Assembly (NCBI GenBank): GCA_016715765.1
Contig: JADJZJ010000031.1
Location: 12,773 to 76,772, forward strand
DNA from: Opitutaceae bacterium
GTDB lineage: Bacteria > Verrucomicrobiota > Verrucomicrobiia > Opitutales > Opitutaceae
Reading direction: 5' to 3'
Length of the DNA: 64,000 nt
Part shown: positions 31,656-43,279 of the stretch, in pieces
Layout: the number at the start of each line of letters is the position of its first letter
Numbering within the stretch: the first letter of the stretch is position 1
The notes under the pieces: generated by a model
Told to the model about the DNA's origin: nothing
Databases searched by the model: none
The model's input: only the letters and a program-made list of their open reading frames with translations
Translations under genes and position numbers: made by a program

Positions 31656-32918
31656 ATGAATCCTCCCCCACCCGCTCCCCGCTCCGCACCCTCGACCGGT
31701 GCGGGTGCCCGCCGCTGGACCCGCCGGCTGCCCTGGATTGGCGGCGGCCTGCTCGCCCTGCTGATCGTGATCGGCCTCTGGCCCAAGCCGCTCCCCGTGG
31801 AGACCGCCGCAGCGACGCGCGGCGCACTCGCCGTCACGGTCGATGAGGAAGGCATGACGCGGGTGAAGAACCATTATGTCATTTCCAGCCCGGTGGCCGG
31901 GCAGCTGCGGCGCATCGATTGGAAACCGGGCGCGTTAGTCGAGGCCGGACGGACGGTGCTCGCGACCCTGGAGACCAAGGGGGCCGACCTCCTCGACGCG
32001 CGCGGCGAAGCCCAGGCCCGGGCGCAGGTGCAGGCCGCCACCGCGCGCCGCGAATTCGCCGCCGCACAGCGCGAGAGCGCGCGGGCCGCGTCCGCGTTGG
32101 CCGCCCAGGAGCGCGACCGCCAGCGCCTGCTGCGCACCGCGGGTTCGGTTTCACAGCAGGAACTCGATGCGGCTGAAACCCGCGCCGTCGTGGCCGGCCA
32201 GGACGCGCGGGCCGCCGAGTTTGCGCTGCAGGTCGCCGAGTTCGAACTCGCGCAGGCGGAAGCCGTGCTGCTCCGCGGTCAGCCCGCCGGCGCGGAGGCG
32301 CGCGGCGAACCGCTCGTCATCACCTCACCGGTCAGCGGCCGTGTGCTGCGGGTGTTTCAGGAGAGCGAGCGCACGGTGCCGGCCGGTTTCCCGCTCGTGG
32401 AGGTGGGCGACCCCGCCGACCTCGAGGCCCGCATCGAGGTGCTGTCGCGCGACGGCGTGGCGATCCGGCCCGGCGCGCGCGTGCAACTCGAGCAATGGGG
32501 CGGCGGCGAACCCCTCGCCGCGCGTGTGCGGCTGGTCGAGCCGGCGGCGTTCACCAAGATTTCCGCCCTGGGCGTCGAGGAACAGCGCGTGTATGTGATC
32601 GTTGACCTGACCGAACCGCTGGAAAAACGCCCCACGCTCGGCGACGCCTATCGCGTCGAGGCGCGGATCGTCACCTGGGAGGGCCAGTCCGTGCTCAAGG
32701 TCCCCGCGGGCGCGCTCTTCCAGCACGGCGAAGGCTGGCAGACCTACGTGGTCGACGGCAGCAAGGCCCGGCGGCGCAATTTGAAGGTCGGTCATAGCAA
32801 CGGACTCGAGACCGAGGTGCTGGACGGGCTGAAAGAGGGTGAACGCGTCATCGTCTATCCCGGCGACAAGATCGCCGACGGCGTGCGCGTGCGCGCGATC
32901 AGCGTGGGCGAACCCTGA
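31656..32918 (+). CDS. periplasmic adaptor subunit (HlyD/MacA family)
   Basis: 420 residues. One N-terminal membrane anchor (WIGGGLLALLIVIGLWP) is followed by a lipoyl half-motif (VAGQLRRIDWKPGALVEAGRTVLATLE) and a long helical hairpin (about 110-200, Ala/Arg/Gln-rich). The second lipoyl half (ITSPVSGRVLRVFQESERTVPAG) and beta-barrel/membrane-proximal domains follow. It would bridge the permease to an outer-membrane channel; no TolC gene lies in the window. Eight bp separate it from the permease gene. Confidence 0.9.
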   Translation: MNPPPPAPRSAPSTGAGARRWTRRLPWIGGGLLALLIVIGLWPKPLPVETAAATRGALAVTVDEEGMTRVKNHYVISSPVAGQLRRIDWKPGALVEAGRTVLATLETKGADLLDARGEAQARAQVQAATARREFAAAQRESARAASALAAQERDRQRLLRTAGSVSQQELDAAETRAVVAGQDARAAEFALQVAEFELAQAEAVLLRGQPAGAEARGEPLVITSPVSGRVLRVFQESERTVPAGFPLVEVGDPADLEARIEVLSRDGVAIRPGARVQLEQWGGGEPLAARVRLVEPAAFTKISALGVEEQRVYVIVDLTEPLEKRPTLGDAYRVEARIVTWEGQSVLKVPAGALFQHGEGWQTYVVDGSKARRRNLKVGHSNGLETEVLDGLKEGERVIVYPGDKIADGVRVRAISVGEP

Positions 32919-32936
32919 GGAAACGCCGCCACAGGT

Positions 32937-32959
32937 AGTGCCGGTCTTCAGCCGGCACT
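32937..32959. repeat. short hairpin between the adaptor gene and mnmE
   Basis: AGTGCCGG (32937-32944) pairs with CCGGCACT (32952-32959) around TCTTCAG. There is no T-run, so it is a repeat or weak end-of-transcript hairpin rather than a clear terminator. Confidence 0.6.
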
Positions 32960-33079
32960 GCGCGCGGATACCGGTGGGCGAATTAAGCATGAGCGGCGCC
33001 GGCCCAAAGGCGGCGCGATCCCGACCGCGCGCCCGGGTTTTATTTTGCCTTCGCGCCGGAGCCGGGTTGCCTGCGGTGA

Positions 33080-34435
33080 ATGGCGCATTACCACGACACC
33101 ATCGCCGCCCTGGCGACTCCCGCCGGCACGTCCGCGCTGGCCGTGCTGCGCATCAGCGGACCTGATACGTCGCGGCTGGCGCAGGAGCTGGGCGGCGGCG
33201 CCCCCCCGCCCCGCCAGGCCGGACGCGCGGACTACCGCGACCGCGCGGGCGCGCTGGTGGACGATGTGCTCGTGACTTTTTTCCGCGGGCCGGCCTCCTA
33301 CACGGGCGAGGATGTCCTGGAAATTTCCTGCCACGGCAATCCCTTCATCGCGCAGCGGATCCTGGAGGATCTCCTCGCCCGCGGCTGCCGCGCCGCCCAG
33401 CCCGGTGAGTTCACGCAGCGCGCCTTTCTCAACGGCCGCATGGACTTGAGCCAGGCCGAGGCCGTCATGGATCTGATCCATGCGCGCAGTGAACGCGCCC
33501 TGACCGCGGCCAATCAGCAGTTGCGGGGCGCACTCGGCCGGTACCTGGGCGAATTGACCGAGGGATTGCTGGCCGTGCTGGCGCGAATCGAGGCCTATAT
33601 CGATTTTCCCGAGGAAGACCTGCCGGCCGAGGACCAGAAACAGCTGCAGGCCGACCTGGAACGCCTGATTACCAACACCAAGCGCCTGCTCGCGACCAGC
33701 CACTACGGTGAAGTCCTCCGCGACGGGATGAAAACCGTCATTCTGGGCCTGCCAAATTCCGGCAAGAGCCTGCTACTCAATCGCTTGCTCGGAAAAGACC
33801 GTGCACTGGTCAGTGCCGAGCCCGGCACGACGCGCGATTATTTGGAGGAACGGATCATCATCGGACCCCACAGCCTGCGGCTCATTGACACGGCCGGGAT
33901 TAATCCCACGCCGGCACCCTTGGAAAAATTGGGCATGGAAAAGACCATGGAACGGGCCGAGGAGGCGGATCTGATTCTGCTGGTGATCGATTCCGCACAG
34001 CCCGCCCCGCAATTCCCCGAAAATCTCATCTCCTGTCTTGCCCAAGCCCGAACCTTGGTCGTGGGCAACAAGTCGGACCTGCCGCCCCACGGGGATCTGG
34101 CCGGGACCTATGCCGGGTATGAATTGGTCAAGGTTTCAGCCCTGACAAGCGAAGGTCTGGAACAACTGCAGGACGCGATCGTGCGGAGGGCCGAAGCCTT
34201 CTCGGTCACGCTCGGAGCGGAAATCATCGCCATCAATGCCCGCCATGCGGATGCTCTCGGTCGCGCCCGGACCTGCCTGGAGTCGTCAGTGGAAAAACTG
34301 CAGCACCATGAGGCCAGTGAACTGGTTGCCAGCGAACTCCGGGGCGCGCTGGAGGCGTTTGGGGAGATCAGCGGTAAGATCGACAACGAGAAGATGCTGG
34401 ACAGATTATTTGCCACATTTTGCATAGGCAAGTGA
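33080..34435 (+). CDS. mnmE: tRNA modification GTPase MnmE
   Basis: 451 residues. With MnmG it installs the cmnm5/nm5 group on wobble U34 of tRNAs. The N-terminal folate-binding domain has GPDTSRLAQELGG and YTGEDVLEISCHGN; the helical domain surrounds a G domain with GLPNSGKS (223-230), DTAG and NKSD. The protein ends in the conserved FCIGK, whose Cys and Lys are typical of the family. mnmG follows 19 bp downstream, the order usual near replication origins. Confidence 0.97.
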   Translation: MAHYHDTIAALATPAGTSALAVLRISGPDTSRLAQELGGGAPPPRQAGRADYRDRAGALVDDVLVTFFRGPASYTGEDVLEISCHGNPFIAQRILEDLLARGCRAAQPGEFTQRAFLNGRMDLSQAEAVMDLIHARSERALTAANQQLRGALGRYLGELTEGLLAVLARIEAYIDFPEEDLPAEDQKQLQADLERLITNTKRLLATSHYGEVLRDGMKTVILGLPNSGKSLLLNRLLGKDRALVSAEPGTTRDYLEERIIIGPHSLRLIDTAGINPTPAPLEKLGMEKTMERAEEADLILLVIDSAQPAPQFPENLISCLAQARTLVVGNKSDLPPHGDLAGTYAGYELVKVSALTSEGLEQLQDAIVRRAEAFSVTLGAEIIAINARHADALGRARTCLESSVEKLQHHEASELVASELRGALEAFGEISGKIDNEKMLDRLFATFCIGK

Positions 34436-34454
34436 CTGTTTGTTATTATCTTAG

Positions 34455-36320
34455 ATGATTTTTAATCAAAAGCCATTCGATGTGATTGTATGCGGCGCCG
34501 GCCATGCCGGCGTGGAGGCGGCGCTTGCCGCTTCACGCATGGGAGCCTCTACCCTACTCCTTACCGGCAACATCGACACGATCGCCCAAATGAGCTGTAA
34601 TCCAGCCATCGGCGGCCAGGCCAAAGGTCAGATCGTAAGGGAGATTGATGCGCTCGGCGGTGAGATGGCCATCAACACCGACCTTACCGGTATTCAATTC
34701 CGACTGCTCAACGAATCCAAGGGTCCGGCCGTGCAATCCCCCCGGGCCCAATGCGACAAGAAGGCCTACCAGTTCCGGCTCAAGCACACCCTCGAACTGC
34801 AGAATAACCTCCAGATATTTCAGGCCACCGTCACCGGTCTGGTCTTTCAAGGCGACCGGGTAACCGGCGTTAAGACGAACCTCGACATAGAGTTTACCGG
34901 CAAGACCGTGATCGTGACGACCGGCACCTTCCTGCGTGGATTGATGCATATTGGGCAAAACAAGAACGAAGGCGGCCGTTTGGGTGATTTTAGCGCCAAA
35001 ACACTTTCGGCCAGTTTTTTGGAAGCCGGCATTGAATTGCAGCGCTTGAAGACCGGCACGCCGCCACGCCTGCTTGGCCGCAGCCTTGATTTCAGCAAAA
35101 TGCAGGAACAGAAAGGCGATCCAGAGCCCACGCTCTTTGCCTTTCACGACACGCGCGATCCTGGAGAAATGTTCCACGTGGAACACACCGGCGAACAGCG
35201 CTTGGGCTGGACCCCTGGGCAGGCCCAGATTTCCTGCTGGATGACGCATACGACGGCTGAAACCGCCCGCATCGTCCGGGACAACCTCCACAAATCCGCC
35301 ATGTACAGCGGTGAGATTGCCGGGGTTGGTCCGCGGTATTGTCCAAGCATCGAAGACAAATTTGTCCGTTTTGCCGACAAGCCACGGCATCTGCTCTTTT
35401 TGGAGCCCGAGGGCCGGTCAACCAACGAGTACTATGTGAACGGGCTTTCCACGAGTCTGCCGTTCGATGTTCAACTCGACATGGTTCATAGCGTACCCGG
35501 CCTGGAGCACGCCACCTTGTTGCGACCCGCCTACGCGGTCGAATACGACTTCTCGCCACCCACGCAGCTTTATCCGACCTTGGAATCAAAGCGGGTCGAA
35601 AATCTGTTTTTCGCCGGACAGATCAACGGCACCTCAGGATATGAGGAAGCGGCCTGCCAGGGTCTGGTCGCAGGCGTCAATGCGGTCTGCAAGGGCAGGG
35701 GAGAACCTCCCCTGATCGTGGAACGCCACGAGGGCTATACTGGCGTGCTGATCGATGACTTGGTGACGAAAGGCACCAGCGAACCCTATCGCATGTTCAC
35801 CAGCCGCGCCGAACACCGTCTACTTTTCAATCATGGCAGTGCCGAGTTACGCCTGCTGCACCACGCCGAATCTCATAAGCTGCTTTCTAAAAGCAGATTG
35901 GAAAGAATTAAAAGCAAGCAGGGCAGGGTGCTTCATTGGGTTGAAACCTTGGAAAAACTGCGCGTGGCCGGGAGGACTTGGGGCGATCATTTGCGTCGCG
36001 GTGAAACACCCGGACCGCTTCCCGAGGAGTTCTCCAAGGAGACGACCTGCATCCGCGAAGAAGCCCTTTATCGCATCCGCTACCAGGGCTATTTGCAACG
36101 AGAGCAGCGGCAGATTGAAAAACTCAGCCATATTGAGAAAATCCGGATTCCGGAATCCCTTGACTACTTGTCCATCAAAGGTTTGCGAAAAGAAAGCGCC
36201 CTCAAGTTGGCCGAATTCAAGCCCTACAACCTGGGGCAGGCCAGTCGCATCAGTGGAGTTAACCCATCAGATATCAGCGTGTTAATGGTGATTATTGAAG
36301 CCCAAAAGAGGGCATCCTAA
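34455..36320 (+). CDS. mnmG: tRNA uridine 5-carboxymethylaminomethyl modification enzyme MnmG
   Basis: A 621-residue FAD enzyme, partner of MnmE. FAD-binding VIVCGAGHAGVEAALAASRMG is at the N terminus; QMSCNPAIGGQAKGQIVREIDALGG and KTGTPPRL are family signatures, and the C-terminal EKLSHIEKIRIP helical domain is present. The peptide MFHVEH at about 239-244 is encoded by a perfect parS-like palindrome. The gene is visibly less GC-rich than its neighbours. trmB begins 7 bp after its stop. Confidence 0.97.
   Translation: MIFNQKPFDVIVCGAGHAGVEAALAASRMGASTLLLTGNIDTIAQMSCNPAIGGQAKGQIVREIDALGGEMAINTDLTGIQFRLLNESKGPAVQSPRAQCDKKAYQFRLKHTLELQNNLQIFQATVTGLVFQGDRVTGVKTNLDIEFTGKTVIVTTGTFLRGLMHIGQNKNEGGRLGDFSAKTLSASFLEAGIELQRLKTGTPPRLLGRSLDFSKMQEQKGDPEPTLFAFHDTRDPGEMFHVEHTGEQRLGWTPGQAQISCWMTHTTAETARIVRDNLHKSAMYSGEIAGVGPRYCPSIEDKFVRFADKPRHLLFLEPEGRSTNEYYVNGLSTSLPFDVQLDMVHSVPGLEHATLLRPAYAVEYDFSPPTQLYPTLESKRVENLFFAGQINGTSGYEEAACQGLVAGVNAVCKGRGEPPLIVERHEGYTGVLIDDLVTKGTSEPYRMFTSRAEHRLLFNHGSAELRLLHHAESHKLLSKSRLERIKSKQGRVLHWVETLEKLRVAGRTWGDHLRRGETPGPLPEEFSKETTCIREEALYRIRYQGYLQREQRQIEKLSHIEKIRIPESLDYLSIKGLRKESALKLAEFKPYNLGQASRISGVNPSDISVLMVIIEAQKRAS
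35170..35185. promoter_or_regulatory. parS-like site inside mnmG
   Basis: TGTTCCACGTGGAACA is a perfect 16-bp palindrome identical to one form of the ParB-binding site parS. Origin-proximal genes such as mnmE/mnmG commonly carry or flank parS. It is read through as MFHVEH in MnmG. I found no second copy in the window, and parA/parB are not here. Confidence 0.8.
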
Positions 36321-36327
36321 ACCGATT

Positions 36328-36930
36328 ATGCCCCTCGCCAAGGCCCAGGCCCTTCATGCCGCCCGCTCCGCCGAACTCGACGCCCAACTGGCGAAGCTCT
36401 GGCCGGCCTGGCCAAAGACCATCACGCTCGAGATCGGCTGCGGCCACGGGCACTTTTTGACGGCCTACGCCGAGGCCCACCCCAAGGAGCATTGCCTGGG
36501 AATTGATATTCTGGCGGATCGCATCAGCCGGGCGCAAAAAAAGGCCCATCGCTCGGGCCTGGCCAATCTCGCCTTCCTGCAGGCCGAAGCCCGCCTGTTG
36601 CTGGAAGTGCTCCCAGGCACGGTCAGGTTCTCCCGGATTTTCGTGCTGTTTCCGGATCCCTGGCCCAAACGCCGGCATCATAAACACCGGCTGCTGCAGG
36701 TTGAATTTCTCGACCTGCTGGCGAAAAGGGCAGGGAAGGGCGCCCACCTGTTTTTCCGGACCGACTACGAACCGTATTATCAGGATGCCGTCGCCACCCT
36801 GCGGGATCATGCCGCCTGGCAGCTGGCCGACGAGACCTGGCCCTTCGAATTCGAGACGGTTTTTCAGAGCCGGGCTGAAGTCCACCACTCCTGCATCGCC
36901 CGGGTGCGCACCCGGCACCACGACACCTGA
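36328..36930 (+). CDS. trmB: tRNA (guanine-N7)-methyltransferase
   Basis: A 200-residue SAM-dependent enzyme making m7G46 in tRNA. LEIGCGHGHFL binds SAM, and the family signature VLFPDPWPKRRHHKHRL is intact, followed by FFRTDYEPYYQDAV. ATG 36328 is preferred; a TTG at 36295 would overlap mnmG. A hairpin ATCCGGGG/CCCCGGAT at 36950-36970 lies downstream without a T-run. Confidence 0.93.
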   Translation: MPLAKAQALHAARSAELDAQLAKLWPAWPKTITLEIGCGHGHFLTAYAEAHPKEHCLGIDILADRISRAQKKAHRSGLANLAFLQAEARLLLEVLPGTVRFSRIFVLFPDPWPKRRHHKHRLLQVEFLDLLAKRAGKGAHLFFRTDYEPYYQDAVATLRDHAAWQLADETWPFEFETVFQSRAEVHHSCIARVRTRHHDT

Positions 36931-36949
36931 ACCAACGTCCATTTCACCC

Positions 36950-36970
36950 ATCCGGGGCAAATCCCCGGAT
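36950..36970. other. hairpin between trmB and atpB
   Basis: A perfect 8-bp stem ATCCGGGG / CCCCGGAT with loop CAAAT. The following bases are CGAAAATGATTT, not a T-run, so a terminator call is weak. It may be an mRNA 3'-end hairpin for trmB. Confidence 0.45.
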
Positions 36971-37063
36971 CGAAAATGATTTACCCCGTTTCAGAGGTTG
37001 ACGGAGCGCAACGCGTTTGACTACGTCACACCTTTCAAACCCTACCTTCCTGTCCAGCGCACC

Positions 37064-37957
37064 ATGTCACGGGTCAAAAAACTCGCCCAATTTTTATTGC
37101 TCTTCACCGCCGTGTGCCTGCCGGCCTATGCCAGCAGTGAAGGTTCGGGCGTACCGGCCAGCGCGGCCAAGCTGATCAACCTGGGGCACGGCTGGACCAT
37201 CACCAACAGCATGATAACCGGCTGGGCGGTGTCGGCCCTGCTGGTGATTCTGGTCCTGCGCCTCGTCGGCAAACCCCAGATTCTGCCCACGAAGGGTCAG
37301 GCGGTCATGGAATCGTTGATCGAAGGCCTGAAGGAACTGTTCGAACCCATCGTCGGCAAGAAGGCCTTCCCGCTGGCGTTTCCGCTGCTCGTCACCTTTT
37401 TCATTTTCATTCTCTTCCATAATTGGATGGGGCTGATCCCCGGGGTCGGCACGATCGGCTGGGGCCGGGAGATTGACGGCGCCTTTCACATGACGCGGCC
37501 GTTCATCCGTCCGCACAATTCCGATTTCAACGGCACGATCGCCCTCGCCCTGATCTCCTTCGGCGCCTGGGCCATCATCGTCTTCAAGATCGCCGGACCC
37601 AAAATGATTCTCTGGGACCTCTTCGGCAACAAGGCCGAGAAGAACGAAACCCCCGGCTGGCTCTACCCGATCCTCGCGGTTGTTTTCATCCTCGTCGGCT
37701 TCATCGAGGTGTTCTCCATCGGCATACGTCCCTTCACCCTATCGGTCCGTCTTTTCGGCAACGTCTTCGGTGGTGAAAACCTGCTCCACGGCACCGGCTT
37801 CTTCTTCGTCTTCTACTTCATGGAACTGCTCGTCGGCCTCATTCAGGCCCTCGTGTTCACCCTGCTGAGCGCCGTTTATATCGGGCTCATCTGCAACCAC
37901 GGCGACGACCACGATCACGCCCACGACGACAAGCCCGCCGCCGAAGCTTCCCATTAA
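37064..37957 (+). CDS. atpB: F0F1 ATP synthase subunit a
   Basis: 297 residues from ATG 37064. It is a membrane proton channel. A leader-like hydrophobic start (LAQFLLLFTAVCLPAYA) is followed by five or six membrane segments. The stator Arg lies in IGIRPFTLSVRLFGNVFGGE. The C terminus is His/Asp-rich (HGDDHDHAHDDKP). The upstream frame start at 36998 adds 22 residues of non-family sequence. First gene of atpBEFHAGDC; no atpI is seen before it. Confidence 0.95.
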   Translation: MSRVKKLAQFLLLFTAVCLPAYASSEGSGVPASAAKLINLGHGWTITNSMITGWAVSALLVILVLRLVGKPQILPTKGQAVMESLIEGLKELFEPIVGKKAFPLAFPLLVTFFIFILFHNWMGLIPGVGTIGWGREIDGAFHMTRPFIRPHNSDFNGTIALALISFGAWAIIVFKIAGPKMILWDLFGNKAEKNETPGWLYPILAVVFILVGFIEVFSIGIRPFTLSVRLFGNVFGGENLLHGTGFFFVFYFMELLVGLIQALVFTLLSAVYIGLICNHGDDHDHAHDDKPAAEASH

Positions 37958-38025
37958 TAATTTCCCGTCGGGAGCGTGCCCCGCGTGCGCACGACGGACC
38001 TCCAACAACAAAAAACACCACCATC

Positions 38026-38235
38026 ATGATCACCCTCATCGCTGAACTCCAGGGCAACATCGCCAGTGCGTTCGGTCTGCTCGGCGCCGCCATCGGCGTC
38101 GGTCTCATCGGCCAGAAGGCCGCCGAGGCCGTCGGCCGCAATCCCGGCGCGTCCGGCAAGATCCTCGTCCAGGCCATCATCGGTATGGCGCTCGCCGAAG
38201 GTCTCGGCATCCTCGCGCTGTTCCTCGCCAAGTAA
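38026..38235 (+). CDS. atpE: F0F1 ATP synthase subunit c
   Basis: A 69-residue two-helix rotor subunit. The polar loop GRNPGA is at 37-42 and the ion-binding Glu58 is in IIGMALAEGLGIL. The residues around it (A-E-G-L) lack the Ser/Thr usual in Na+-binding rings, so proton coupling is likely. A strong GC hairpin lies in the 56 bp before atpF. Confidence 0.97.
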   Translation: MITLIAELQGNIASAFGLLGAAIGVGLIGQKAAEAVGRNPGASGKILVQAIIGMALAEGLGILALFLAK

Positions 38236-38252
38236 TAGCCCTGAATCAATCA

Positions 38253-38276
38253 GCGGCGCGACCCCGGTCGCGCCGC
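38253..38276 (+). promoter_or_regulatory. intra-operon hairpin downstream of atpE
   Basis: GCGGCGCGACC and GGTCGCGCCGC form a 10-11 bp GC stem with a tiny CC-centred loop, and CCACCCTTTTT follows. It could partially terminate or stabilise the upstream mRNA, raising atpE output relative to atpF. Confidence 0.55.
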
Positions 38277-38291
38277 CACCCTTTTTCCGCC

Positions 38292-38843
38292 ATGCTGCCT
38301 CTATTGCTCGCCTCCGCCGATGCCGCCCACGCGGCCGCCCAGCCCGGGATCGTTGAGAAATTCGGTCTCGAGTGGCACTACGTCCTGGTCCAGATCATCA
38401 GCTTTCTGATCGTCCTGGGTGTGATGTACAAATTCGGCATCAAGCCGACCATCGCCACGATGGAGGAACGTAATCGCAAGATCGGCGAGGGCCTCAAGCA
38501 CGCCGAGGAGATGCAGGCCAAGCTCGCCGCCGCCCAGCAGGAGAGCGCCGCCATCATCAAGCAGTCCTCCGTCGAGGCCGCCCGCCTTGTCGAGGAAGCC
38601 CGCAAGACCGCCAAGGAATATCTCGACCGGCAGACCCAGGAAGCCAGCCAGAAGGCCAACGACATGCTCGTGAAGGCGCAGCACGCCATCGAGCTCGAGC
38701 ACCGCAAGATGCTCGGCGAAGCCCGCGCCGAGATTACCCGCCTCGTCGTCGTCACCGCCGAGCGCGTTCTCGCCAAGAAACTTTCCGACGCCGACCGCGC
38801 CGCCTACAACGAGGCTGCCGCCAAGGAGCTCACGGTCGTCTGA
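38292..38843 (+). CDS. atpF: F0F1 ATP synthase subunit b
   Basis: A 183-residue stator stalk subunit. One membrane helix (YVLVQIISFLIVLGVMYKF) at about 30-48 is followed by a long charged coiled coil (MEERNRKIGEGLKHAEEMQAK onward). Position and length fit the family. It sits 11 bp before atpH. Confidence 0.94.
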   Translation: MLPLLLASADAAHAAAQPGIVEKFGLEWHYVLVQIISFLIVLGVMYKFGIKPTIATMEERNRKIGEGLKHAEEMQAKLAAAQQESAAIIKQSSVEAARLVEEARKTAKEYLDRQTQEASQKANDMLVKAQHAIELEHRKMLGEARAEITRLVVVTAERVLAKKLSDADRAAYNEAAAKELTVV

Positions 38844-38854
38844 CCCGCCCCGAC

Positions 38855-39250
38855 ATGGCCGCCGCCCACCACAAGCAAGCGCAACAACTCGCCCGCCAGC
38901 TTTTCAAGCTGAGCCTCGTCAACGGTGCCGTTTCCGCCGAGCAGGTCGCCGGTGTGCTCGCCTACCTGGAAAAGCACACCCCGGCCAATCCGCTCCTCGT
39001 GCTGCGGGCCTACCAGCGCTACATCACCGTCGAGCTGGCCCGGAGCCACGCCCTCGTGGAACACGCCGGCCCCGTGGCCGACAGTATCCTTCGGCAGTTG
39101 GAGGGCGCCCTGTCGCAGAAATACAAGCGGATCGTCACCGCCACTGCGCACCACGACGCGCGCCTCATCGCCGGATTGCGCGTCCGCATCGGCGACGACG
39201 TCTACGAATCCTCCATCGCCGGCCAGCTGGCGAACCTCTCCACTGTTTAA
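38855..39250 (+). CDS. atpH: F0F1 ATP synthase subunit delta, short form
   Basis: 131 residues, against about 175-180 in most bacteria. The C-terminal half is recognisable (VTATAHHDARLIAGLRVRIGDDVYESSIAGQL, the OSCP signature). The N-terminal helical bundle is shortened by about 50 residues, so F1 contact may differ. Position between atpF and atpA confirms the identity. Confidence 0.9.
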   Translation: MAAAHHKQAQQLARQLFKLSLVNGAVSAEQVAGVLAYLEKHTPANPLLVLRAYQRYITVELARSHALVEHAGPVADSILRQLEGALSQKYKRIVTATAHHDARLIAGLRVRIGDDVYESSIAGQLANLSTV

Positions 39251-39283
39251 TCCTTTCAAAACCCAACCCTGTCCGCCCGCGCC

Positions 39284-40810
<1,527 letters not shown>

Positions 40811-40834
40811 GTCAACTGACCCGCGCTTCATTCC

Positions 40835-41716
40835 ATGCCCTCAACCCGCGACATCCGCCGACGCATCAAGTCGGTCAAGAACACCCGCCAGATCACCAAG
40901 GCGATGGAGTTGGTGGCCGCCTCGAAGATGAAGAAGGCGCAGCAGGCGGCGCTGGCCGGGCGGCCCTACACGCAGCTCATGGCCAGCATGCTCGCCACGC
41001 TCGCCCATCGCGTCGAGGAATCCCAGCATCCCTTCCTGGCCGAGCGGCCCGTCCGCACCCGCGGCATTCTGCTGGTCACAACCGACAAGGGCCTCTGCGG
41101 TCCGCTCAACGCGAACCTCTTCAAGCTCGTCACCGACATCAAGACGCCGGTGAAATTCTACGTCGTCGGCCGCAAGGGCGCGCAGTTCATCTCCCGCACC
41201 AAGCGCGACATGGTGGCCGATTTTCCCGTCAGCGACCGCGTGGCTTTCACCGAGGTGAAGGTTGCCGCCGAGTTCATGGTGAAACATTTCCTCGAGGGCA
41301 TCATCGACACCATCGAGGTCATCTACCCGCGCTTCCGGAATACGCTGGTGCAGGAGCCGACCGTCCGCCCGGTGCTGCCGCTCGCCAACCTGCAGGAATT
41401 CGTCGCCCACGTGAAGGCGGACGCCGGTCACAGCCAGACCGGGACCCGCGCCTCCGACACGCGCGAACTGCTCTTTGAGCCCAATGCCCAGGAAGTGCTC
41501 GAGGCGCTGCTCCCGTTCTACGTCAATCGTCACCTCTACCAACTTGTACTCTCGGCCAAAGCCTCCGAGCACAGCGCCCGCATGGTGGCGATGAAGACCG
41601 CCAAGGACAACGCCACCAAACTCCTCGGCGACCTCACCCTCGAATACAACAAGGCCCGCCAGGCCGCGATCACCCAGGAAATTCTGGAAATTGCCGCCTC
41701 CTCCTTCGCCGCCTGA
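40835..41716 (+). CDS. atpG: F0F1 ATP synthase subunit gamma
   Basis: A 293-residue central rotor shaft. The N-terminal RDIRRRIKSVKNTRQITKAMELVAASKMKKAQ and C-terminal ATKLLGDLTLEYNKARQAAITQEILEI coiled-coil helices are diagnostic. The middle domain has TDKGLCGPLNANLFK. It lies between atpA and atpD. Confidence 0.97.
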   Translation: MPSTRDIRRRIKSVKNTRQITKAMELVAASKMKKAQQAALAGRPYTQLMASMLATLAHRVEESQHPFLAERPVRTRGILLVTTDKGLCGPLNANLFKLVTDIKTPVKFYVVGRKGAQFISRTKRDMVADFPVSDRVAFTEVKVAAEFMVKHFLEGIIDTIEVIYPRFRNTLVQEPTVRPVLPLANLQEFVAHVKADAGHSQTGTRASDTRELLFEPNAQEVLEALLPFYVNRHLYQLVLSAKASEHSARMVAMKTAKDNATKLLGDLTLEYNKARQAAITQEILEIAASSFAA

Positions 41717-41750
41717 TCCCTTTCACGTAATCACCCCCGCCATTTAAGTC

Positions 41751-43169
<1,419 letters not shown>

Positions 43170-43177
43170 TTCGGAAA

Positions 43178-43276
43178 GTAGCGAGCATCGAGTAGCGAGT
43201 AGCGAGCATACCGAACCCACCAAACGCCCGACACACTCCTACTCACTACCCGCTACCCACTACTCGCTACTCAGCT
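43178..43276. repeat. family G inverted repeat between atpD and atpC
   Basis: The left arm is tandem GTAGCGAGCATCGAGTAGCG-type words (43178-43209). The right arm is inverted ACTCACTACCCGCTACCCAC and ACTCGCTACTC words (43241-43273). It fills the 110-bp gap inside the operon. A smaller relative lies in the gltB-gltD gap. Confidence 0.75.
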
Positions 43277-43279
43277 CCC

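Noticed and set aside
36950..36970. Intrinsic terminator after trmB
   Set aside because: Good stem but no T-run, so listed only as a hairpin.
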